The position numbers and the translations under genes were made by a program. Below are positions 1-4,724 of a stretch of DNA of 8,738 nt, in pieces. Position 1 is the first letter of the stretch, and every line of letters starts with the position of its first letter. Under the pieces are notes generated by a model that was given only the letters and a program-made list of their open reading frames with translations, was not told where the DNA came from and made no database searches. Source of the DNA: Actinomycetota bacterium (GTDB taxonomy: Bacteria; Actinomycetota; Acidimicrobiia; Spongiisociales; UBA11373); NCBI GenBank assembly GCA_003486285.1, contig DNGH01000033.1:1-8738 (forward strand). The letters run 5' to 3'.

Positions 1-36
1 GTCGGCACCCACACCGGCGCCGTGACCGGACGGTGA
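1..36 (+). CDS. 3' end of an upstream gene (partial, tentative)
   Basis: From the first base, frame 1 reads eleven sense codons (VGTHTGAVTGR) and then TGA at 34-36. Nine of the eleven codons end in C and one ends in G, matching the third-position bias of the clear genes here, so this is plausibly the C-terminus of a gene entering from the left. Eleven residues are too few to assign a family. It could equally be chance, since open stretches of this length are common in GC-rich DNA. Confidence 0.35.
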   Translation, partial: VGTHTGAVTGR

Positions 37-201
37 GTCTCGGGCGAGGTCGGATCGTGGCGGGTCCCGAGCAGCGTGACTCCGTTCCGTCGGCGGTGCT
101 CGGTAGTCGGACGGCCGGCTGATCTGCCTCGGTGTCGACCGCGGCTCAATCCGCAGTCGCCCTCCCGATGTGAGCCGGATGACGTCGACCCGGCACTCTC
201 G

Positions 202-224
202 GAACCCGCCGGACCGACGGGTTC
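202..224 (+). other. Inverted repeat (7-bp stem, 9-base loop)
   Basis: GAACCCG at 202-208 pairs perfectly with CGGGTTC at 218-224 around a 9-base loop. No T-run follows, so it is not a canonical intrinsic terminator. It could contribute to ending transcription of the upstream gene, serve as a protein-binding palindrome, or be chance in GC-rich DNA. Confidence 0.35.
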
Positions 225-249
225 AACATGCACGCTGCCCGGGTACTCT
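222..249 (+). promoter_or_regulatory. Weak sigma-70-like promoter candidate for the sortase
   Basis: TTCAAC (222-227) and TACTCT (244-249) are separated by 16 bases. The second fits the actinobacterial -10 pattern TAnnnT, but the first matches TTGACA at only three positions. Transcription from here would give a leader of roughly 85 bases containing the 287-317 hairpin. This is inferred from position and weak motif match only. Confidence 0.25.
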
Positions 250-286
250 GAGTTGGTGGATTATTCGGCCAATACGACGACCGGAT

Positions 287-317
287 CCCACCTTCTCACC
301 TACGAGAAGGCAGTGGG
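287..317 (+). other. Hairpin in the probable sortase leader
   Basis: CCTTCTC (291-297) pairs with GAGAAGG (304-310) around a 6-base loop. The stem is extended by CCCA (287-290) pairing with TGGG (314-317) across a 3-base bulge, giving 11 base pairs in all. It ends 24 bases before the sortase ATG. No T-tract follows, so a 5' leader structure or an operator is as likely as a terminator. Confidence 0.4.
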
Positions 318-341
318 CATCGGATATTCGATGGACGCCTC

Positions 342-1190
342 ATGACCGTTGCCCGCAGTCCCCGAGCCGTAGCTCTCCCTCCCCCCGAGGAGGCCCCGGA
401 CTCGCGCTCGATCATGCCTCTCACCCTGATCGGCATCGTCATGGCGCTGGTGGGTGTGATCGCGGTCGGCTACGCCGCCTTCCAGCTGTACGGCACCAAC
501 ATCCTGACCGCCCGCACCCAGGACGATCTCGCCAGCGAGTTCGCCGCCCGCCTGGCGGCCGGGGTCGGTGAGTACACCCCGGAAGCCACCCCCGCCGGCA
601 CCATCGCCGATCCCTCCGCCTTCGACGATCCAGACGACGTGCCGGTGATCATCGGCCCGGTGGGGCCGGCGCGGCCGTTTCCTTTGGAGGAGGCGGCGCT
701 CTACTCGTGGCTGTACGAGGGCCCGCCAGAGGTGGGGGTTCCGCTGGCTCGGATCGTCATCCCGGCGGTCGGGGTCGATCGGATCGTGGTCGAGGGCGTC
801 GGGGTGCCCGAGCTGCGCCAGGGGCCGGGGCACATGTCGGACACCGCCATCCCCGGCCAGCTGGGTAACGCCGTGATCTCCGGGCATCGCACCACCTGGG
901 GGGCGCCGTTCAACCGGATCGACGAGCTCGAGCCCGGCGATCAGATCATGGTGGAGACGATGATCGGCACTCACACCTATGAGGTCGTCAGCTCCGAGGT
1001 GGTCTGGCCCAGCGAGAGCTGGGTAACCCACCAGTGGGAGGGCGCCTGGCTGACCCTCACCACCTGCACCCCCGAAGGATCGTCGCGGCACCGGCTCATC
1101 GTCTTCGCCAAGCTGGTGGACGGTCCCAATGCCGCTTCCGTGGAGTCGTACTACGACCCCGAGTACCTGCCCCCGAAGTATCCGGGGTGA
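342..1190 (+). CDS. Sortase, class E-like, membrane-anchored transpeptidase
   Basis: The product (282 aa) is a sortase, a cysteine transpeptidase that cleaves a C-terminal sorting signal on secreted proteins and attaches them to the cell wall or to other pilin-like subunits. One hydrophobic segment at about residues 24-50, after a short cytoplasmic tail with three Arg, anchors it as a type II membrane protein. A Pro/Asp/Glu-rich linker (about 78-130) precedes the catalytic barrel. The visible triad is His182 in SGHRTTWG, Cys242 in LTTCTP and Arg251 in RLIVFAK. The LTTCTP context and size resemble actinobacterial class E sortases. The ATG at 342 has no strong Shine-Dalgarno sequence. No substrate with a sorting motif is visible within the window, so the target is unknown. 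The gene ends 9 bases from the convergent aldehyde dehydrogenase gene. Confidence 0.93.
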   Translation: MTVARSPRAVALPPPEEAPDSRSIMPLTLIGIVMALVGVIAVGYAAFQLYGTNILTARTQDDLASEFAARLAAGVGEYTPEATPAGTIADPSAFDDPDDVPVIIGPVGPARPFPLEEAALYSWLYEGPPEVGVPLARIVIPAVGVDRIVVEGVGVPELRQGPGHMSDTAIPGQLGNAVISGHRTTWGAPFNRIDELEPGDQIMVETMIGTHTYEVVSSEVVWPSESWVTHQWEGAWLTLTTCTPEGSSRHRLIVFAKLVDGPNAASVESYYDPEYLPPKYPG

Positions 1191-1199
1191 TCCGGCCCG

Positions 1200-2654
1200 T
1201 CACCAGTTGGTGGCCACGTACTTCGGCTCGAGGAACTCTCTCATCCCGTGGTGTGATCCCTCCCGGCCCAGCCCCGACTCCTTGACGCCGCCGAATGGCG
1301 CCGCCGGATCCGAGATCAGCCCGCGGTTCAACCCCACCATGCCCGTCTCGAGGCGTTCGGCCACTTCGAGCCCCTTACGCTCGTCGCGGGTATAGAGGTA
1401 GGCCACCAGTCCGGTGGCGGTGTCGTTGGCCTGGGTGATGGCGTCGTCGACATCGTGGAAGCGGACGATCGGGGCCACCGGGCCGAAGATCTCGGTGGTG
1501 AGGATCCCGGCGCTGCGAGCCACGTCCTTGATCACCGTGGGCAGATAGAAGTAGCCCTTCCCCTTGGGGGCCCTGCCGCCGGTGACGACCGTGCCGCCAG
1601 CGGCGGCCTCCTCGACCAGCGCCGCCACCTTGTCCCGGGTAGTGGCATTGATCAGCGGGCCGACATCCACTCCGGGCTCCATGCCCGGTCCGACCCGGAG
1701 GGCTGCCATCGCCTGCGACAACCGGTCGGCGAACTCGTCAGCGACGGGATCGGCGACGTAGAACCGGTTGGCCGCGGTGCAGGCCTCCCCGGCGTTGCGC
1801 ATCTTCGCCTGCATCGCCCCGGCCACCGCGGCATCGAGATCGGCGTCGGCGAGGACCAGGAACGGCGCATTGCCACCCAGCTCCATCGAGACGTTGAGCA
1901 CCCGCGCCGCCGCCGCTTCGAGCAGGGTGCGGCCGACCTCGGTGGAACCGGTGAAGGAGAGCTTGCGCACCCGGGAGTCGGCCAGCATCGCCCCCACCAC
2001 CGGGCCCGACCGTCGCGAGGGGACCACGTTGACCACCCCGGGCGGGCAGCCGGCCTCGGCGAACAGGTCGGCGAGAGCCAGGGCCGCCAGCGGGGTGTCG
2101 GAGGCGGGCTTGAGCACGACGGTGCAACCGGCGGCGAGTGCCGGGGCGATCTTGCGGGTCCCCATGGCGATCGGGAAGTTCCACGGGGTGATCAGCACCG
2201 ACACCCCGACCGGTTGGTCGATCACGAAGATCCGCTTGTCACCCGCCGGCGAGCGGTACATCTCGCCGCGGTTGCGCACCGCCTCCTCGGAGAACCAGCG
2301 GAAGAACTCGGCGCCGTATCGCATCTCCCCGATCGAGTCGGACAGCGCCTTGCCGTTCTCCGCGGTGATCAGTTCGGCGAAGTCGCGCTCCCGCTCCATC
2401 AGCATCTCGAAGACCTTGCGGAGCAGTTCACCGCGCTGGCGGGGTGCGGATTCCGACCACGGGCCCAAGGCGGCATGAGCGGCCGCGACTGCGGCGATGC
2501 CATCGGCCTCGGTGCCGCTGGCCACCTCGGCGATGGTCTCCTCGGTGGCTGGATCGACCACGGGGAACGTCCCCCCATCCGATGCCTCGGCCCACTCTCC
2601 TCCGATGTGGAGCGCGGTCTTGCCTTCGGTGATGAGGCGGGCGAGGAGGGTCAT
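1200..2654 (-). CDS. gabD: NAD(P)-dependent aldehyde dehydrogenase, succinate-semialdehyde dehydrogenase type
   Basis: The product (484 aa) is a full-length aldehyde dehydrogenase. Catalytic residues are all present: Asn159 in TPWNFP, general base Glu258 in MELGG, nucleophile Cys292 in GEACTAANR, and Glu388 in EIFGP. The cofactor-loop Lys182 (LKPAS) and FTGST at 234-238 mark the Rossmann domain, and the end PFGGVKESGLGREG is typical of the GabD/SSADH branch. The family oxidises succinate semialdehyde to succinate, but related branches use other semialdehydes such as the aspartate semialdehyde of ectoine catabolism (DoeC), so the substrate is inferred. The ATG at 2652-2654 overlaps the stop of the small upstream ORF (ATGA) and has no Shine-Dalgarno sequence of its own, which suggests translational coupling. 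It is the last gene of the minus-strand cluster and converges on the sortase with a 9-base gap. Confidence 0.92.
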   Translation of the reverse strand: MTLLARLITEGKTALHIGGEWAEASDGGTFPVVDPATEETIAEVASGTEADGIAAVAAAHAALGPWSESAPRQRGELLRKVFEMLMERERDFAELITAENGKALSDSIGEMRYGAEFFRWFSEEAVRNRGEMYRSPAGDKRIFVIDQPVGVSVLITPWNFPIAMGTRKIAPALAAGCTVVLKPASDTPLAALALADLFAEAGCPPGVVNVVPSRRSGPVVGAMLADSRVRKLSFTGSTEVGRTLLEAAAARVLNVSMELGGNAPFLVLADADLDAAVAGAMQAKMRNAGEACTAANRFYVADPVADEFADRLSQAMAALRVGPGMEPGVDVGPLINATTRDKVAALVEEAAAGGTVVTGGRAPKGKGYFYLPTVIKDVARSAGILTTEIFGPVAPIVRFHDVDDAITQANDTATGLVAYLYTRDERKGLEVAERLETGMVGLNRGLISDPAAPFGGVKESGLGREGSHHGMREFLEPKYVATNW

Positions 2655-2836
2655 GGGGAGGGGATGCTACCGCTGCCGGGTACCGGGAACCGGGTACCGG
2701 GTGCCGGAGATCGGACGCCGAAAGACTCGTGCTGCAGGGCTTGCACCAGACGGGGAAGGTCCTTGCGCTGCAGCAGCTTGGCGACGTCAGGACCGGAACG
2801 GGCCAGCCGCTTCAACATCGTCTGCCCACCCGTCAC
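2651..2836 (-). CDS. Small ORF: HEAT-repeat-like N-terminus cut off at a heptamer repeat
   Basis: This 61-residue ORF starts with GTG at 2834-2836, overlapping the stop of the membrane protein gene (GTGA). It ends with TGA overlapping the ATG of the aldehyde dehydrogenase gene (ATGA). Residues about 16-42 (PDVAKLLQRKDLPRLVQALQ and onward to FGVR) look like the first helix pair of a HEAT-repeat protein, whose units usually read D-V-x-x-L, then D-L-x-x-L-V-x-A-L, then V-R. Right after Arg42 the frame runs into the 7-base tandem repeat and continues as a low-complexity Pro/Gly/Ser tail (SPAPGTRFPVPGSGS). HEAT proteins normally have many such units, so I infer a remnant truncated by repeat insertion or deletion. 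It may alternatively survive as a coupling peptide, or not be expressed. Confidence 0.5.
   Translation of the reverse strand: MTGGQTMLKRLARSGPDVAKLLQRKDLPRLVQALQHESFGVRSPAPGTRFPVPGSGSIPSP
2674..2708. repeat. Heptamer tandem repeat, consensus TACCGGG
   Basis: Five consecutive 7-base units read TGCCGGG, TACCGGG, AACCGGG, TACCGGG and TGCCGGA, followed by a more diverged unit GATCGGA (2709-2715). The array lies at the 3' end of the small HEAT-like ORF, 20 bases upstream of the aldehyde dehydrogenase start, and begins exactly where HEAT-like similarity stops. A 7-base period is not a multiple of three, so it is not a coding repeat. Confidence 0.85.
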
Positions 2837-3546
2837 GGAGTCCTGACTGGTTCGTCGGCGCCACGCACGTTGCCCGCGGCGTCGACGACGATCCGCTCCC
2901 GGGGCCCATAGGGGAATGCCAGCAGCAGGCCGACGATGCCGAGGACGCTCCCCACCAGGCCCACCCAGACGATCAAACCCCTTTGGGGGTCATCCATGGC
3001 CAGGCCCGACTCGACGTCGGGTGGCGTCCCGCCGAACAGGGCAATCCCCAGAACCAGGACCGCACCGAGGAGCCCGATGCCCAACCAGAGGTACGGACGG
3101 CGGGAGAACATGCCGCCGGCACCACGATCATGGAGTTGGCGCGTCACATGCTGGGATTCAGCGCGCACCGCCTTCTTGGTCCGCCGAGACCTGTCCGTGC
3201 TCTTGCCCCTGGCGGCAGCGACGGCGCGCGCCGCGCCGACGGGTGCTCCAGCCAAGAAGGCCCAGAGCACCAGCCCGACCCAGAAGGCGATCGGGGGATG
3301 GGCGTAGCCGACGACATGGGCGCCGGTATCGAGGGGGATGTAGACGTACCCCCACGAACCGAGGAAGAAGTCGGTCTCGGTGACGAGGTCGAGGCCGGAC
3401 GCCCCCCCGGACTTGCCCGCCAGATAGGCCCAACCGCCCACCGCGGCGAGCCACGTGACCAGCAGGGCCAACGTGGCGAGGGTCGAACCGAACTTCTGTC
3501 GCCCGGTGACCGCGGTGGCCTCGAAGGTGCCGGCGGAGCGAGGCAT
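2833..3546 (-). CDS. Four-helix membrane protein of unknown function
   Basis: I do not recognise the family. With the ATG at 3544-3546 the product has 237 residues. Four hydrophobic segments are visible at about 21-43, 84-112, 152-172 and 190-212. Between helices 2 and 3 is a strongly basic loop (about 113-150, rich in Lys/Arg), likely cytoplasmic by the positive-inside rule. The loop between helices 1 and 2 contains aromatic and Gly residues (FFLGSWGYVY). The C-terminal tail ends in a short soluble stretch with VVDAAGNVRG, resembling a small beta hairpin. The start is chosen because AGAAAGG (3552-3558, complement) lies 5 bases upstream. An in-frame TTG at 3606 would add 20 residues but lacks a ribosome site. 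The stop overlaps the next ORF by GTGA, so the two are probably translated together. Confidence 0.75.
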   Translation of the reverse strand: MPRSAGTFEATAVTGRQKFGSTLATLALLVTWLAAVGGWAYLAGKSGGASGLDLVTETDFFLGSWGYVYIPLDTGAHVVGYAHPPIAFWVGLVLWAFLAGAPVGAARAVAAARGKSTDRSRRTKKAVRAESQHVTRQLHDRGAGGMFSRRPYLWLGIGLLGAVLVLGIALFGGTPPDVESGLAMDDPQRGLIVWVGLVGSVLGIVGLLLAFPYGPRERIVVDAAGNVRGADEPVRTP

Positions 3547-3551
3547 GGTGG

Positions 3552-3558
3552 CCTTTCT
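3552..3558 (-). promoter_or_regulatory. Ribosome binding site fixing the membrane protein start
   Basis: On the minus strand AGAAAGG is followed by 5 bases and then ATG (3544-3546). This is the only good Shine-Dalgarno match near the possible starts of this gene and selects the 237-residue product. Confidence 0.6.
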
Positions 3559-3625
3559 GGTTGCTGCCTGACCACCCAACTTGTCGCCGGACCGGTCGAG
3601 GCGCAAGAGGCCAATGACCCTCCGC

Positions 3626-3645
3626 GGCGTCGGGGGTGCGACGCC
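3626..3645 (-). terminator. Hairpin after the dehydratase gene (possible terminator)
   Basis: GGCGTC (3626-3631) and GACGCC (3640-3645) form a perfect 6-bp stem with an 8-base loop, starting 6 bases past the dehydratase stop on the minus strand. No T-run follows, so it would be at best an actinobacterial-type terminator without U-tract. It may separate the dehydratase transcript from the membrane protein gene, whose start is about 80 bases further on. Confidence 0.35.
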
Positions 3646-3651
3646 ATCCCC

Positions 3652-4608
3652 TCAGCCGGTCACGCGCTCCCAGGTTTCGTCGCTCACGTTTCCCCCGCTC
3701 ACCACCGCCACCGTGGGACCGGTGGGGACGATCTTGCCGGCGATCAGGGCGGCGACGCCCACCGCTCCCCCACCCTCGACCCGCAGGCCGTGTGCGTGGC
3801 GGAGGTGGCGCATCGCCGCGGCGATCTCCTCCTCGGAGACGAGAACAATGCCGTCGAGAAGTTCGCGGCACATCTGCATGGTGTGGTGGTTCTCCGGCCC
3901 GAGGCCTCCGGCGAGGGCATCGGCCAGGGTGTCCTCCTCGACGACATCTGTGAGACGACCCGCCGCCAGCGAGTCGTGCATCGCCGGGCCTCGGTCCTGG
4001 CTCACCCCGATCACCCGCACCCCGGGGCGCAGCCCCTTGGCGGCGAGGGCCACACCGGCGATCAGTCCGCCCCCGGACAGGGGCACCACCAGCAACTCGA
4101 CTTCCGGCGCCTCGTCGACGATGTCACAACCGAGCGTGCCCTGTCCCGCGATCACCCGAGGGTCGTCGAACGGGTGGACGAAGGTGGCCCCGGTCTCCGC
4201 AACGATGCGGCGGGCGGCGGCTTCGGCCTCGTCCTGTCCGGTACCGCCGACCACCACCACGGCGCCAAGGCTGCGGATGGCGTCCTGTTTGGCAGCGGGG
4301 ACCCGCGCCGAGACGCACACCGTGGCGCGGATGCCGAGGCCGGCCGCCACGAATGCCACGGCCCGGCCGTGGTTCCCCGACGACACCGCCACTACCCCGG
4401 CGGCCCGCTCTTTCTGGTCGAGCGAGAGCAACATGTTGGCCGCACCACGCACCTTGAACGACCCGGTCTCCTGGAGGCACTCCGCCTTGAGCGCCACCTG
4501 CCGGCCTAACTCCTGGGCTGCCAACAACGGAGTCGGGCGGATCAGATGGGCGATGCACTCCCGCGCCGCCAGCACATCGGACAGCGACGGGTCGGCCCGA
4601 GAGGTCAC
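3652..4608 (-). CDS. PLP-dependent threonine/serine dehydratase, EutB-like
   Basis: The product (318 aa) is a fold-type II PLP enzyme of the threonine dehydratase group. Visible sites are the PLP Lys52 in TGSFKVRGA, SSGNHG at 76-81, the phosphate-cradling SGGGLIAG at 178-185, and SGGN at 304-307. It lacks the C-terminal ACT domain of biosynthetic IlvA, so it is a catabolic-type single-domain enzyme. Stretches such as HPFDDPRVIAGQGT, VSEEEIAAAMRH and VEGGGAVGVAAL match my recollection of EutB, the hydroxyectoine-utilisation dehydratase, better than TdcB. No other ectoine genes are visible, so the substrate is uncertain; general Ser/Thr deamination is the fallback. The start is GTG at 4606-4608. 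TACGCT ending 9 bases before it could be a -10 giving a near-leaderless transcript. Confidence 0.87.
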   Translation of the reverse strand: MTSRADPSLSDVLAARECIAHLIRPTPLLAAQELGRQVALKAECLQETGSFKVRGAANMLLSLDQKERAAGVVAVSSGNHGRAVAFVAAGLGIRATVCVSARVPAAKQDAIRSLGAVVVVGGTGQDEAEAAARRIVAETGATFVHPFDDPRVIAGQGTLGCDIVDEAPEVELLVVPLSGGGLIAGVALAAKGLRPGVRVIGVSQDRGPAMHDSLAAGRLTDVVEEDTLADALAGGLGPENHHTMQMCRELLDGIVLVSEEEIAAAMRHLRHAHGLRVEGGGAVGVAALIAGKIVPTGPTVAVVSGGNVSDETWERVTG

Positions 4609-4636
4609 AGTGGTGTGAGCGTACCCAAGGGTCGGA

Positions 4637-4664
4637 CTGACCGCTGACCGCTGACCGCTGACCG
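4637..4664. repeat. Heptamer tandem repeat CTGACCG, four perfect copies
   Basis: CTGACCG occurs four times head to tail at 4637-4643, 4644-4650, 4651-4657 and 4658-4664, followed by a partial CT. It lies between the divergent dehydratase and response-regulator/flavoprotein genes, about 30 bases upstream of the dehydratase start and about 60 bases upstream of the preferred flavoprotein start. It could be an intergenic repeat, or an array of operator half-sites affecting both genes. Confidence 0.9.
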
Positions 4665-4694
4665 CTCGAAGCGACTGAACACTTCCGTATGGCG

Positions 4695-4700
4695 TACGAT
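4695..4700 (+). promoter_or_regulatory. Candidate -10 element for the signalling operon
   Basis: TACGAT at 4695-4700 matches TATAAT at four of six positions and fits the actinobacterial TAnnnT pattern. No convincing -35 hexamer lies 16-18 bases upstream. Transcription from about 4707 would begin downstream of the ATG at 4689, and so agrees with using the GTG at 4725. This is motif-based inference only. Confidence 0.3.
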
Positions 4701-4720
4701 CCTCGGACTCCAGCGAGGAA
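4701..4720 (+). promoter_or_regulatory. Ribosome binding site with overlapping small hairpin
   Basis: GAGGA at 4715-4719 sits 5 bases before the GTG at 4725 and is the best Shine-Dalgarno match near the possible starts of the flavoprotein gene. It lies within one arm of a short inverted repeat, CCTCG (4701-4705) and CGAGG (4714-4718), with an 8-base loop. If formed, this stem would cover the ribosome site. The stem is only 5 bp, so regulation is speculative. Confidence 0.4.
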
Positions 4721-4724
4721 TGCC

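Larger units (their letters stand above)
37..341. other. Gene-free upstream region of the sortase
   Basis: This stretch of about 305 bases shows no convincing gene. A GTG-initiated frame from 76 to 345 stays open and its TGA overlaps the sortase ATG. However, its product is rich in Arg, Pro and Ser with no recognisable motif, and its codons lack the strong G/C third-position bias of the neighbours, so I do not call it. The segment from about 241 to 335 is visibly more AT-rich than the flanking genes, as expected for a regulatory region. It holds two perfect-stem hairpins (202-224 and 287-317) and a weak promoter candidate, listed separately. Confidence 0.5.

Noticed and set aside
218..240. 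GGGTTCAA resembling a tRNA T-arm
   Set aside because: The matching T-stem, acceptor stem, D-arm and anticodon arm cannot be found around it; the bases are one arm of a simple inverted repeat.
76..345. GTG-initiated frame of 89 codons ahead of the sortase, overlapping its ATG
   Set aside because: The overlap looked like coupling, but codon use lacks the local third-position bias, the sequence shows no motif, and there is no ribosome site. Kept only as a note in the upstream-region entry.
300..1091. Minus-strand open frame of 263 codons
   Set aside because: It is antisense to the sortase, whose His, Cys and Arg are intact; the product is a GC-driven shadow.
1191..1212. CACCAGTTGGTG as a bidirectional terminator between the convergent sortase and aldehyde dehydrogenase genes
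   Set aside because: The palindrome-like arms leave only a 2-base loop, lie within the aldehyde dehydrogenase coding end, and have no T-run on either side.
2674..2715. Possible CRISPR or minisatellite array
   Set aside because: Units are only 7 bases with no spacers and no cas genes, so it is a simple tandem repeat.
1455..2846. Plus-strand open frame of 463 codons
   Set aside because: It is antisense to the aldehyde dehydrogenase gene with its full catalytic set; the product is low-complexity Gly/Arg/His-rich.
2497..4509. Plus-strand open frame of 670 codons
   Set aside because: It is antisense to the dehydratase, membrane protein and aldehyde dehydrogenase genes, all supported by family motifs. 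Its product is Arg/Gly/His-rich low complexity with no motif, as expected for a mirror frame in GC-rich DNA.
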